This document shows, piece by piece, positions 1 through 8,208 of a DNA stretch of 64,000 nt (within the stretch, counting starts at the first letter, position 1; each line of letters starts with the position of its first letter). The stretch is from NCBI RefSeq assembly GCF_023073415.1, contig NZ_JADPJL010000065.1, positions 124,001 to 188,000 on the forward strand, written 5' to 3'. The position numbers and the translations under genes were made by a program. The notes below the pieces were generated by a model, which was given only the letters and a program-made list of their open reading frames with translations, had not been told where the DNA came from and made no database searches. The stretch comes from Bradyrhizobium sp. 190. GTDB lineage: Bacteria; Pseudomonadota; Alphaproteobacteria; Rhizobiales; Xanthobacteraceae.

Positions 1-908
1 GCGAAATCGGCGCGTCCGCCGCGCCGGCGCACGCTGCTGCGGGCGATGATGTCGCCGCCTGCGTAATAGGTGAAGTCGGGCGAAACCGCCGTCGGGCGTT
101 CAGCGATCTCGGACGCAATGTCGTGGCGCGGATGCGCCGGCTGTCCGCCCGCGATGCGCAAGGCCTTCAGGAAACGTTCGGCGATGGGATAGGCTTCGCG
201 GCAGGCCAGCCGCCGCGCCCGTGGCGCCGAGTCGAGACACTGGATCGACACCACATAGGGCACGCCGAAGCGCGTGAAGGCGTAGCGCACATAGCCCTCA
301 CGGATGAAGCGGCGCATGTCGGGGAACTGCGCCGCCAGCGCCTTGACCGGCTCGCCCTGGCCGCCAAGCGGATCGGCGAGGTCGTAGACGAGGATCGAGC
401 CCGTGATCTGCACTTCGACCGGCCTGGCGAAGGTCCGCGATGGCAGACCTGCGCCTGAGCCTGATAGCAGCGAAAACACCGCGTCGTAGCCGGCTGGCCC
501 GGCGTGAAACAGGTCGGCCGGACGGAAGTCGGCCTGGTAGCGCGACAGCGGAAGCTGTGTGCCGTCGGCCTCGCCTTCGAGGTAACCTGCGGTATCGAAC
601 GGCAGCAGCACCGGCACCGGGCTGCGTCCGATCCCGGCGAACATGCTCGCGTTGATGGCGTTCAGTTGCACCAGCGCAGGCGTCGAGCGCGGATCCCATG
701 CCGGTACCCGCCGCTGGCCGGCGAACGTAAATCGGGAAGCGATCGCAGGCCGAGTGCCAATCTCGGTGCGGAGCTGATCGACAACCGCCCGCCATTCGAC
801 GCGAATGGCCGTGATCGATGGTGTCCGGAACTCGGCTGCTGCTGCGGTAAGCCCGGCCGGGAGCAAACATAGGGCTGCCAGCCAACGCCTGAACAAGCGG
901 ACAGCCAT
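1..908 (-). CDS. Secreted protein of unknown function, 3' end outside window
   Basis: One open frame runs from an ATG at 908 off the left edge, about 302 codons. The first 25 residues look like a signal peptide (Arg-rich start, Leu/Ala core, Ala-Ala-Ala-Ala-Glu), so the product is probably periplasmic. The rest is soluble-looking, with two Cys near residue 225 (SIQCLDS and RLACREA) that could form a disulfide. I recognise no family. It lies downstream of efp in the same direction with a gap of about 50 bases, so it may be read from the efp transcript. The start was chosen because no other in-frame start leaves a good signal peptide. Confidence 0.7.
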   Translation of the reverse strand, partial: MAVRLFRRWLAALCLLPAGLTAAAAEFRTPSITAIRVEWRAVVDQLRTEIGTRPAIASRFTFAGQRRVPAWDPRSTPALVQLNAINASMFAGIGRSPVPVLLPFDTAGYLEGEADGTQLPLSRYQADFRPADLFHAGPAGYDAVFSLLSGSGAGLPSRTFARPVEVQITGSILVYDLADPLGGQGEPVKALAAQFPDMRRFIREGYVRYAFTRFGVPYVVSIQCLDSAPRARRLACREAYPIAERFLKALRIAGGQPAHPRHDIASEIAERPTAVSPDFTYYAGGDIIARSSVRRRGGRADF

Positions 909-961
909 CGTATTCAATGCATCGCCCCCCGGCGCGTGCCCCGTAGTTCTAATGCGCGGTC

Positions 962-1528
962 TTAATCCTTCGCGCGTTCGACGTAAGAGCCGTCCTCGGT
1001 CATGACCACGATACGCGTTCCCGTTCCGACGTGCGGCGGCACTGCGGTGCGAACGCCGTTGGAGAGGATAGCAGGTTTGTAGGAGGAAGACGCGGTCTGA
1101 CCCTTGGTCACCGGCTCGGTTTCCACGACTTCCAACGTCGCGCGTTGCGGGAGCTGGATCGCGACCGGATTCATGTCGTGAAGCGACAGCTTCACGGTCA
1201 TGTTCTCCTGCAGATAGGGCGCGGACGAACCGACGATTTCCTTGGAGACCTGGACCTGGTCGTAAGTCTCGGCATTCATGAAATGGAAGCCGTCGGCATC
1301 TTCATACAGATAATTGAAATTGTGATCCTCGACGGTCGCCTTCTCGACCTGGTCGGTGGTCTTGTAGCGTTCCGAAATCTTCACGCCATCGCCGATCCGG
1401 CGCATTTCGATCTGGCTGACCGGAGTTCCCTTGCCGGGATGGATGTTTTCGGCGGTGAGGACGACGTAAAGCCGGCCGTCCTGCTCGATGATGTTGCCCT
1501 TGCGAATAGAACTGGCGATGACTTTCAA
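962..1528 (-). CDS. efp: Elongation factor P (TTG start)
   Basis: EF-P binds between the P and E sites of the ribosome and relieves stalling at polyproline stretches. A TTG start at 1528, preceded by AGGAAA six bases upstream, gives exactly 188 residues, the usual EF-P length. An ATG at 1612 would add 28 residues that EF-P does not have. The protein begins LKVIASSIRKGN (TTG is read as Met) and has the KOW-like N-terminal domain and two OB-like domains. The loop IHPGKGTP carries Lys33, the residue that is beta-lysylated in EpmA-dependent bacteria. The epmA and epmB genes lie just across the divergent intergenic region, which supports beta-lysine rather than rhamnose modification. Confidence 0.97.
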   Translation of the reverse strand: MKVIASSIRKGNIIEQDGRLYVVLTAENIHPGKGTPVSQIEMRRIGDGVKISERYKTTDQVEKATVEDHNFNYLYEDADGFHFMNAETYDQVQVSKEIVGSSAPYLQENMTVKLSLHDMNPVAIQLPQRATLEVVETEPVTKGQTASSSYKPAILSNGVRTAVPPHVGTGTRIVVMTEDGSYVERAKD

Positions 1529-2070
1529 AGCTGTTTTCCTGAATTTCTGGCCCTCTGCCAATCCGGACATGGGCGTCCGTGGGGCCGATCGGGCGGTTTC
1601 GGGCTGCAACATACTGATTTTGCCCGTCGATGCCAGCCGTTTTACTACCGTTCCGGTGCCCGCCAGAGGCCGTAAACGGCCCTGTTTCGGCGGGTGAAAC
1701 TCCGGTCCGTCAGGTGCTTGAACTCCCGCCCGGGACCGTCAGCGCTGGCCCGGCGCTATCGTGACCAGGCTCATTAACAAGAGGATTGCAGTTCTTCCCA
1801 ACCAGCCGCCAGACATGCCCGTACCCTGTTGCAAATTCTGGTGGACTTGGAAATGGGCTGCAAGGTTCAGCGTTCGGGCTTCGATCGCCCCAGCGGAATG
1901 GACAAGGTGAGCGGGTTTCGCCATGACAAGATGGATTAAGCGCGGGACTTTAATGCCTGTCGGCGGCATCACAGAGAAAGTCGAACGATTTCAATGGCAT
2001 TTTCCGATTCCATGAATGTCCATTCGGGCTCTGCGGAGTGCGCTCCGCGGCCGCGCAAGGACCGTTGCTG
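1529..2070. other. efp/epmA divergent intergenic region
   Basis: These 542 bases must hold the promoters of efp (leftward) and epmA (rightward). I found no clear -35/-10 pair or repeat. A 25-codon frame on the minus strand (1738-1815, hydrophobic middle) is possible but has no convincing ribosome site, so I do not call it a gene. Confidence 0.4.
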
Positions 2071-3123
2071 ATGGTTGGGACCGACCAGCCGTCGCCATGG
2101 TGGTCGCCCGCGCGGCATGCCGACCGAAAGCCGTTCCTGATGGCGCGAGGCGCGATCACGAGGGCGGTGCGGGCCTGGTTCGACGAGCAGGGTTTTACCG
2201 AAGTTGAGACCGCCATCCTCCAGATATCGCCGGGCAACGAGACGCATCTGCATGCCCCCCGCACCGAGCTGACAAGCGGCGACGGCACGCGCGCGATGCG
2301 CTATTTGCGGACGTCGCCGGAGTTTGCAGCGAAGAAACTGCTCGCGGCCGGTGAAGCCAAACTATTCGAGTTCGCGCGCGTGTTCCGCGATCGCGAGCGT
2401 GGCGATTTGCATCTGCCCGAATTCACGATGCTGGAATGGTACCGCGCCGACGCAAGCTACGACGCTGTGATGGCCGACACCATCGTCGTGATCGCGCATG
2501 CCGCGCAGGCGACCGGCATCGGCAGGTTCTCGTTCCGCGGCAAAGCCACCGATCCCTTTGCCGAGCCGGAACTGTTGACGGTGGCGGCGGCATTCGAGCG
2601 CTTTGCCGGGATCGATCTGTTGGCCACGATCTCGAATGGCGAGGGCGATCGCGCCGCGCTTGCGGTGGCTGCGAGCACGCGGGTGCGGATCACGGACGAC
2701 GACACCTGGTCGGACATTTTCAGCAAGGTGCTGGTCGAGCATGTCGAACCGAACCTGGGGCAGGGGCGTTTGACGGTCTTGTTCGAATATCCGGCGCCGG
2801 AGGCAGCCCTTGCGCGGACGAAGGCGGCCGATCCGCGGGTCGCCGAACGGTTTGAGGTCTATGCCTGCGGCGTCGAGCTCGCCAATGGATTTGGCGAGCT
2901 GACCGACGCGGCCGAGCAGCGCCGTCGTTTCGCCGCTGATATGGACGAGAAGGAGCGGCGCTATGGCGAGCGCTACCCGCTCGACGAGGATTTTCTCGCA
3001 GCGGTTGCCAAGATGCCGCCATCGAGCGGCGTCGCGCTCGGCTTCGATCGGCTGGTGATGCTGGCCAGCGGCGCGCTGCGGGTCGATCAGGTGGTATGGA
3101 CGCCACCGGCAGGAGAGACATGA
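2071..3123 (+). CDS. epmA: EF-P--(R)-beta-lysine ligase EpmA (GenX/PoxA/YjeA)
   Basis: EpmA is a lysyl-tRNA synthetase paralogue without the anticodon-binding domain; it attaches (R)-beta-lysine to the EF-P lysine. The 350-residue protein is all class II catalytic core: a motif 2-type segment (FEFARVFRDRERGDLHLPEF), then ELANGFGELTDAAEQRRRF and a C-terminal motif 3-type GVALGFDRLVML. The ATG at 2071 has AAGGA nine bases upstream, while an ATG 33 bases earlier has none. The stop overlaps the epmB start (ATGA), so the two are translationally coupled. Together with efp this is the classic EpmA/EpmB/EF-P set. Confidence 0.93.
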   Translation: MVGTDQPSPWWSPARHADRKPFLMARGAITRAVRAWFDEQGFTEVETAILQISPGNETHLHAPRTELTSGDGTRAMRYLRTSPEFAAKKLLAAGEAKLFEFARVFRDRERGDLHLPEFTMLEWYRADASYDAVMADTIVVIAHAAQATGIGRFSFRGKATDPFAEPELLTVAAAFERFAGIDLLATISNGEGDRAALAVAASTRVRITDDDTWSDIFSKVLVEHVEPNLGQGRLTVLFEYPAPEAALARTKAADPRVAERFEVYACGVELANGFGELTDAAEQRRRFAADMDEKERRYGERYPLDEDFLAAVAKMPPSSGVALGFDRLVMLASGALRVDQVVWTPPAGET

Positions 3124-4211
3124 ACAGGATAGATCCCAAACTGGCGGCAACGCTGCGGCAGCCCGCCGAACTGGTCGAGCGCGGGTTGGCGAAGCCGACC
3201 GATCTCGCCGACCTCGAACAGGTCGCCGCGCGCTATGCCATTGCCGTGACGCCTGACATCGCCGGCCTGATCGACACGGAAAACCCCGACGATCCGATCG
3301 CGCGGCAATTCATTCCAAGCGCGCTCGAACTGGCAAGCGCGCCAGGCGAAAATGCCGATCCGATCGGCGACGACGCCCATTCGCCGGTCCCGGGCATCGT
3401 CCATCGCTATCCTGATCGCGTGCTGTTCAAGCTGGTGCATGTCTGCGCGGTGTATTGCCGGTTCTGCTTTCGCCGCGAGATGGTCGGACCGGGCAAGGCA
3501 ACGGCGCTGTCGGAGGCGGCCTATCGCGAGGCGCTGGACTATATCCGCGGCCGTAAGGAAATCTGGGAAGTCATCCTGACCGGCGGCGATCCGCTGATGT
3601 TGTCGCCACGGCGGCTGGCGGAGATCATGACGGATCTCGCAGTCATCGATCACGTCAAGATTGTCCGCATCCACACCCGCGTTCCCGTGGCGGCACCAGC
3701 GCGCATCGATGGGGACATGGCCAAAGCGTTGCGAGTGGACGGCGCGACGACCTGGATCGCTGTTCATGCCAATCATCCGCGCGAATTGTCGCACGAGGCG
3801 CGCACGGCCTGCGCGCGGCTGGCCGACGCCGGCATTCCCCTGGTGAGCCAGACGGTGCTGCTCCGCGGTGTCAACGACGATGCGGCGACGCTGGAATCGC
3901 TGATGCGGGCCTTCGTCGAAAACCGAATCAAGCCGTATTACCTGCATCATGGCGATCTTGCGCCGGGAACCGCGCATCTGCGCACCACGATCGCAGAGGG
4001 CCAGGAACTGATGCGCCGTTTGCGGGGCCGCGTTTCCGGCCTCTGCCAGCCCGAATATGTGCTTGATATTCCCGGCGGCCACGGAAAGGCGCCGATTGGA
4101 CCGAATTATTTGTCGCATCCAAGTTCCGGGGAATCCGAACTATCTTTGGAGACGCAGTATCGTATCGTCGACTATTGCGGCGACGTTCACCTCTATCCGC
4201 CAAAGCCGTGA
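3120..4211 (+). CDS. epmB: EF-P beta-lysylation protein EpmB (lysine 2,3-aminomutase family)
   Basis: EpmB is a radical-SAM, PLP-dependent enzyme that converts lysine to (R)-beta-lysine for EpmA. With the start at 3120 the protein has 363 residues. The radical-SAM cysteines are C109, C113 and C116 (HVCAVYCRFC), followed by the TGGDPL motif of the aminomutase family and HTRVPV. The start ATG overlaps the epmA stop and has AGGAGA just upstream, which favours it over an ATG 24 bases earlier. No EpmC hydroxylase was seen nearby, so the modification may stop at beta-lysyl, or EpmC may be elsewhere. Confidence 0.95.
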   Translation: MNRIDPKLAATLRQPAELVERGLAKPTDLADLEQVAARYAIAVTPDIAGLIDTENPDDPIARQFIPSALELASAPGENADPIGDDAHSPVPGIVHRYPDRVLFKLVHVCAVYCRFCFRREMVGPGKATALSEAAYREALDYIRGRKEIWEVILTGGDPLMLSPRRLAEIMTDLAVIDHVKIVRIHTRVPVAAPARIDGDMAKALRVDGATTWIAVHANHPRELSHEARTACARLADAGIPLVSQTVLLRGVNDDAATLESLMRAFVENRIKPYYLHHGDLAPGTAHLRTTIAEGQELMRRLRGRVSGLCQPEYVLDIPGGHGKAPIGPNYLSHPSSGESELSLETQYRIVDYCGDVHLYPPKP

Positions 4212-4217
4212 TCGGCG

Positions 4218-4433
4218 ATGGCGGAGGACGCCGAGGGGAAACGGGAGCCGCCGGAAGATGAGGGCAATCGCGGAATCGAAAACGCCGTGATGCTCGGATT
4301 CTTCCTGGTGCTGGTGGCAGCCGGAATCTGGTTGCTTGGCACCATGGCCGATGTACGAAAGGCGCAGGACTGCGCCGCCCAGGGACGTCGCAACTGCACA
4401 ACGATCGACGTGCCGGAACGGACGCATAAATGA
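4218..4433 (+). CDS. Small single-span membrane protein
   Basis: The 71-residue product has an acidic N-terminus and one clear membrane helix (about residues 24-44, ending GIWLLGTMADV), then a short tail with two Cys. It starts six bases after epmB and is probably co-transcribed with it. No family recognised; translation coupling and the coherent helix support it. Confidence 0.6.
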   Translation: MAEDAEGKREPPEDEGNRGIENAVMLGFFLVLVAAGIWLLGTMADVRKAQDCAAQGRRNCTTIDVPERTHK

Positions 4434-4456
4434 AACTAAAAGGCAGGAGAATCAGG

Positions 4457-4711
4457 ATGCAAAAAACAGTCTTGTCAGTCGCGCTGATGGTCCTGCTCGG
4501 CATGCCGGCTGCGTTCGCGCAGAGCGGGACGTCGACAATGCCGAAGAGTAGTCCGAGTGCCGGAGGGATTCCGGAGGCGCCGATCGGACACCGTCAACCC
4601 CGCCGCAGCGACGTTCCCAGCGAGAAGATCCAAAGCGACCCGAACGATCCGCTCAGCAAGGAAAACGCAGCCCTCGACCGCAAGATCAAGAGCATCTGCC
4701 GCGGCTGCTAG
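4457..4711 (+). CDS. Small secreted protein
   Basis: The 84-residue product starts MQKTVLSVALMVLLGMPAAF, a typical signal peptide cut near FAQ-SG. The mature part is hydrophilic and ends CRGC. AGGAGA six bases before 4457 picks this start over an in-frame ATG at 4430, which overlaps the previous gene. Function unknown; probably last gene of the epmAB transcript. Confidence 0.65.
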   Translation: MQKTVLSVALMVLLGMPAAFAQSGTSTMPKSSPSAGGIPEAPIGHRQPRRSDVPSEKIQSDPNDPLSKENAALDRKIKSICRGC

Positions 4712-4921
4712 ACGAGTGAGCGGCTACACCGCCCACGCAGCAGTTCCAGGACCGCGTCGCTGTTCCAAAGGATTGAGGATCGGAGGCACCGCTGTCGTCC
4801 ATGCGAAAGCAGGGACGACGATCTTACCGCGCGCCGAAAATCGCCGACCCCACGCGCACATGGGTGGCGCCGAGCTGGATCGCGACACGAGGTAGTGCTC
4901 GCGCCGGGTATCGAGCCCGGA

Positions 4922-4949
4922 GACGCCGCCGGGTTGCTTCGGCGGCGTC
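4922..4949. terminator. Bidirectional hairpin between convergent genes
   Basis: A perfect 9-bp stem (GACGCCGCC / GGCGGCGTC) with a 10-base loop sits between the convergent genes ending at 4711 (+) and 4977 (-). There is no T tract. Confidence 0.5.
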
Positions 4950-4976
4950 AGACGTAATCCGCGAAATCAGTGGAGC

Positions 4977-5285
4977 CTAGCGACCACCGCCACCGCCACC
5001 GCCACCGCCGCCACCACCACCGCCCGCATCCTGCATGGACTGGTTGAAGCGAGGATCGGTGTTCTTCATGTAATCCGGTGACGTGTCGCCGCGGTGCGTG
5101 CGAAAAGTTTGCTTCGTGCGATGGGTCTCCGGATAGTAGGTGGCGTCTCCACAACCCCAATTCGGTGCCGACCGAACGCAAGGCGGATCGAACAGTGTAA
5201 ACGCGTTGGCGTTGGTGGTTGCCATGGCGCTCATTGCGACGAGAGTGACTGAAGCGACCGCAGCTAATCTTGATTTCATCGACAT
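4977..5285 (-). CDS. Small secreted protein with polyglycine tail
   Basis: The ATG at 5285 follows GGAGG at normal spacing and gives 102 residues: a signal peptide (MSMKSRLAAVASVTLVAMSA... cut after NANA), a middle with two Cys (PPCVRSAPNWGCGDATYYPE), and a C-terminus of 14 consecutive Gly before a final Arg. Longer upstream frames lack a ribosome site. Function unknown. The Gly run is coded by mixed GGT/GGC triplets, a slippage-prone tract. Confidence 0.7.
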   Translation of the reverse strand: MSMKSRLAAVASVTLVAMSAMATTNANAFTLFDPPCVRSAPNWGCGDATYYPETHRTKQTFRTHRGDTSPDYMKNTDPRFNQSMQDAGGGGGGGGGGGGGGR

Positions 5286-5582
5286 CTGAATCCTCCATTC
5301 TTCGGTTCTGCGAAACCGAAATGGTTCGCACAGGAGTTCGACGATGCCAGATGGAAACAGGTTCGGAGCCTTTGGGAACAAACTCGGACCGGTTAACCAC
5401 ACATCGCCGTGATCAGGCCCTGCCGCCGAGCTCCAGTTCGACCAGCGGATTTGCAATTTGGCGGCTTGTGGCCTCGGCAGACATGCCCACCGTCCCCCAA
5501 GGATGTCTGCAAGCAGCCATGAAAGTCAGGAGCAGGGCGCGCAGACCGCGTGCCCCGCTTCACGATTGCTCGGTCCGAGCGG
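5286..5582. other. Intergenic region without recognisable gene
   Basis: About 300 bases between the polyglycine protein and aroG. It must hold the promoter of the polyglycine gene; I see no convincing frame or structure. Confidence 0.35.
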
Positions 5583-6668
5583 TTAGGCCGAACGCTCACG
5601 GAATTCGCCGCTTCGCGCTTCCCGTCTGGTCTTGACCGCGTCCGCCAACAGGTTCAGCGCCGACACCGTCGTATCCCAGTCGATACAGCCGTCGGTGATG
5701 CTCTGCCCGTAGGCGAGCTGCTTGCCCGGCACCACGTCCTGGCGGCCGGCGACCAGATTGCTCTCGATCATCACGCCGGTGATACGCTGCTCGCCGTTTG
5801 AGATCTGCTGCGCGATGTCGGCCACGACCAGCGGCTGGTTCTCCGGCTTCTTGTTGCTGTTGGCGTGGCTGGTGTCGATCATGATCCGCGGCGCCACGCC
5901 GGCGCGGGCAAGTTCGACGCACGCGGCATCGACGCTTTCCCGGTCGTAGTTCGGCGTGTGGCCACCGCGCAGGATGATGTGACAGTCCTCGTTGCCGGTG
6001 GTTGCCGCAATCGCCGGGCGTCCGCCCTTGGTCACCGCCATGAAATGGTGCGGATGCGAGGCCGACTTCACCGCGTCCGCTGCGATGCGGACATTGCCGT
6101 CGGTGCCGTTCTTGAAGCCGACCGGGCACGACAGCCCGGAAGCCAGCTCGCGATGGATCTGGCTCTCGGTCGTTCGCGCACCGATCGCCGCCCATCCCAT
6201 CAGATCGGCAATGTATTGCGGCGTCGTCATGTCGAGGAATTCCGTTCCCGCCGGCAGGCCGAGATTGTTCACCGCGGAAAGCACGTTGCGGGCAAGCCGC
6301 AGCCCCTTGTTGATGTCGAAACTGCCATCGAGGGCAGGATCGTTGATCAGCCCCTTCCATCCGACCGTGGTGCGCGGCTTCTCGAAATAGACGCGCATCA
6401 CGATCTCAAGGCGGTCGGCGAGCTTTTCGCGCAAGGCGGCGAGGCGCTCGGCGTACTCCACAGCGGCAACGGGATCGTGGACCGAGCAGGGGCCGACGAC
6501 GACCAGCAGGCGGTCATCGGTCCCGTTCAGGATGGCGTGGATGGCGTTGCGCGCCGCCATCACCACCCGCGTCGCCGTCAAGGTGCGCGGGATCTCACGC
6601 ATCACTTCCTGCGGCGTACTCAGCTCTTTCAGTTCGCTAATTCGAAGATCGTCGGTGGTGCTCAACAC
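5583..6668 (-). CDS. aroG: 3-deoxy-7-phosphoheptulonate synthase (DAHP synthase, AroAI-alpha/AroG type)
   Basis: It condenses phosphoenolpyruvate with erythrose 4-phosphate, the first step of the shikimate pathway. With GTG at 6668 (AGGAG eight bases upstream; a TTG at 6665 is the alternative) the protein has 361 residues, about the E. coli AroG/F/H length. Diagnostic segments are VVVGPCSVHDP, FEKPRTTVGWKGLINDP, GARTTESQIHRELASGLSCP, GFKNGTDG and MIDTSHANSNKK, in family order with the metal and substrate residues kept. A longer frame to 6752 runs through the attenuator terminator and is not real coding. Expression is probably set by aromatic-amino-acid supply through the leader at 6757-6837. 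Confidence 0.95.
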   Translation of the reverse strand: MLSTTDDLRISELKELSTPQEVMREIPRTLTATRVVMAARNAIHAILNGTDDRLLVVVGPCSVHDPVAAVEYAERLAALREKLADRLEIVMRVYFEKPRTTVGWKGLINDPALDGSFDINKGLRLARNVLSAVNNLGLPAGTEFLDMTTPQYIADLMGWAAIGARTTESQIHRELASGLSCPVGFKNGTDGNVRIAADAVKSASHPHHFMAVTKGGRPAIAATTGNEDCHIILRGGHTPNYDRESVDAACVELARAGVAPRIMIDTSHANSNKKPENQPLVVADIAQQISNGEQRITGVMIESNLVAGRQDVVPGKQLAYGQSITDGCIDWDTTVSALNLLADAVKTRREARSGEFRERSA

Positions 6669-6706
6669 GGCTGTGGCTCCTGTTCGTTGGGAACCTGCCG
6701 GCCAAT

Positions 6707-6731
6707 AAAAAAGCCGCCAGGTTTGGCGGCT
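6707..6731 (-). terminator. Rho-independent terminator of the aroG attenuator (segments 3:4)
   Basis: On the minus strand AGCCGCC pairs perfectly with GGCGGCT around a six-base loop and is followed by six T. It lies between the leader peptide stop and the aroG start, inside the transcript, which is the position of an attenuator. Confidence 0.88.
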
Positions 6732-6825
6732 GTTCGGACTTGTTGGCTTCAATTCGTCAGATTGAGCGCGATCCTCCCACCGCCAGCGAGCTGTCGTAGC
6801 TAAAATACCAAAAGCTGTTGGCGGC
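6712..6825 (-). promoter_or_regulatory. Aromatic-amino-acid attenuator of aroG, four pairing segments
   Basis: Reading the minus strand: segment 1 is GCCGCCA (6825-6819), just before the aromatic codons; segment 2 is CTGGCGG (6786-6780), just after them; segment 3 is AGCCGCCA (6731-6724); segment 4 is TGGCGGCT (6719-6712). Segments 1:2 and 3:4 can pair (terminator), or 2:3 can pair (TGGCGG with CCGCCA, antiterminator). A ribosome stalled on the Phe/Trp/Tyr codons would cover segment 1 and free segment 2 to capture segment 3. The pairing is read directly from sequence; the regulation is inferred from trp/phe attenuators. Confidence 0.85.
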
Positions 6826-6837
6826 GATCATGATCAT
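6757..6837 (-). CDS. aroG leader peptide, 26 residues with a Phe-Trp-Tyr-Phe-Ser-Tyr run
   Basis: The minus strand encodes a 26-codon frame whose middle reads NSFWYFSYDSS, so five of six consecutive residues are aromatic and all three aromatic amino acids are present. It stops 26 bases before the terminator hairpin. The promoter at 6845-6873 would start RNA at or within one base of this ATG, so the leader mRNA is probably leaderless, as described for the trp leader of Sinorhizobium. A second in-frame ATG lies two codons in. Its role would be to sense charging of tRNA-Phe, -Trp and -Tyr. Confidence 0.88.
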   Translation of the reverse strand: MIMIAANSFWYFSYDSSLAVGGSRSI

Positions 6838-6844
6838 GGCGGGC

Positions 6845-6873
6845 TCTATAGCGCACCCGGCAGGCCTTGTCAT
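6845..6873 (-). promoter_or_regulatory. Promoter of the aroG leader
   Basis: On the minus strand ATGACA (6873-6868) and TATAGA (6850-6845) are separated by exactly 17 bases, a good sigma-70-type promoter. The expected start point falls at 6838-6837, the first base of the leader ATG. Confidence 0.75.
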
Positions 6874-6955
6874 CCCATAATCGGCGGCGTCAGGAGTTGC
6901 GCGCGGCGAACCCGACAGCCCGGCGACGATGATGAACGCGACGGAGGGATGACGT

Positions 6956-7993
6956 TTAGCCCGGCTCGGGCGCGGACGAAAATCCCTCCGAGGATCTCCT
7001 GATGCGGTTGCGGCCGAACACGTAAACCGCAGATGTCGCCAGCAACAACGCCAAGCCTATCAAAATGGAGGTCAGGCCGAGCGGAATCAGAAGCAGTGAC
7101 GCGTTGCGATCGGTATTGATGAACCAGTGATGGAGCGAGGTCAGCACGAAAGCCGCGCCGGCGAAGCCCGCACCGCTGCCCATGAGCAGCAGGGCCCACA
7201 TCCGCCGCAACTGGCTCAGCCGCTCACGCCCGATCTCGGTGCGCGGCGCATGATGGCGGCCGACGCGCCGCACCAGCCGAATGGCAAATCCGATCGAACT
7301 GAATCCGATCACCAGACTGGCCGTCGCGAGCAGCATTCGCGTGGTGGGGCCGAGATCGGGATGTTTCTGCAATGTCAGCAGCGGAAAATCGAATGCGGCA
7401 TGCAGCGCGACAGGAGCGAACAGCGCCAGACACCAGCTCGAGATACGGGCCCAGTCGCGATGATGGCGGTGCGCGCCCAGCGCCGTTCCGGCGCGCGCGA
7501 TCGCGATATAGGCGCCGGCAATAATGCCGAGCGCGCCATGGAACGGCACCGTCAACACGCTGCGCAAGGCCGCCAGCGAACGCCACATGTCGGAGTGCTG
7601 CACGAGATAAGCGAGGTTTTCGTAAGCCGCGAAGCCGAGGCCGGCGGCCGCGCCGTAGACCACGGTGTCCATCGGGTCCGCAAAGGTGCGGCGACGGATC
7701 GAGACGAGGACGATGACCAGAACCTTGACGATCTCTTCGGGCGCGGCGACGCCGAAGATCGAACGCAGGCCCTGCGTCATCCAGGGGTTTCCCGGCACCG
7801 CGAGGATCGCGGCGAACGGGGCGCGCGCAATTCCCAACAGCGAGATGCTGGCGGCCCCGAGTATGAAAGCGAGCCACACCCGCCCGGGCGGGCCGGGGCG
7901 CTCGTCGGCGGCAATGACGAGCCAGAGCACCAGCAACGCCGGCGCAATGGCGGCAACGCCGATCGATGTGGGGAGGGCCTGGAGCAGCAGCAT
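6956..7993 (-). CDS. PrsW-family intramembrane metalloprotease
   Basis: The 345-residue protein has about eight hydrophobic segments. It carries the PrsW-type glutamates and histidines: APEEIVK (EExxK) near residue 85, FAAYENLAYL, VPFHGALGIIAGAY and ALHAAFDFPLL, all within or next to membrane helices. PrsW proteins cleave membrane substrates such as anti-sigma factors; the substrate here is unknown and no sigma or anti-sigma gene is adjacent. It ends about 85 bases before the aroG promoter. Confidence 0.82.
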   Translation of the reverse strand: MLLLQALPTSIGVAAIAPALLVLWLVIAADERPGPPGRVWLAFILGAASISLLGIARAPFAAILAVPGNPWMTQGLRSIFGVAAPEEIVKVLVIVLVSIRRRTFADPMDTVVYGAAAGLGFAAYENLAYLVQHSDMWRSLAALRSVLTVPFHGALGIIAGAYIAIARAGTALGAHRHHRDWARISSWCLALFAPVALHAAFDFPLLTLQKHPDLGPTTRMLLATASLVIGFSSIGFAIRLVRRVGRHHAPRTEIGRERLSQLRRMWALLLMGSGAGFAGAAFVLTSLHHWFINTDRNASLLLIPLGLTSILIGLALLLATSAVYVFGRNRIRRSSEGFSSAPEPG

Positions 7994-8208
7994 GGGGTGA
8001 AACTACCTCGTCAGCCGCTCAAATGGCCGCAAATTCAGTTGTTTGCAAGAAAAGCCGAACGCGACTCGTTGTCGCCAAGCCGGCACATCCCGCCGCCAGC
8101 CAATGCCGGCGCCGGTCAACGCCGCGGCGGACGTATCAGAGGACGCTTGCTCGTCCAAGAAACCGGCACGGGGAAAGCGAGGCCGCTGGAGAGTACCCGG
8201 ACACCAGG

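Noticed and set aside
2362..3150. Long antisense frames over epmA
   Set aside because: They mirror a clearly coding strand and lack ribosome sites or recognisable motifs.
4980..5025. Simple-sequence repeat as an independent regulatory or phase-variable element
   Set aside because: It is the polyglycine-coding end of a secreted protein with mixed GGT/GGC codons; slippage is possible but there is no sign of regulation.
6669..6752. N-terminal extension of DAHP synthase by 28 residues
   Set aside because: The frame is open but passes through the attenuator terminator, and DAHP synthase length fits the start at 6668.
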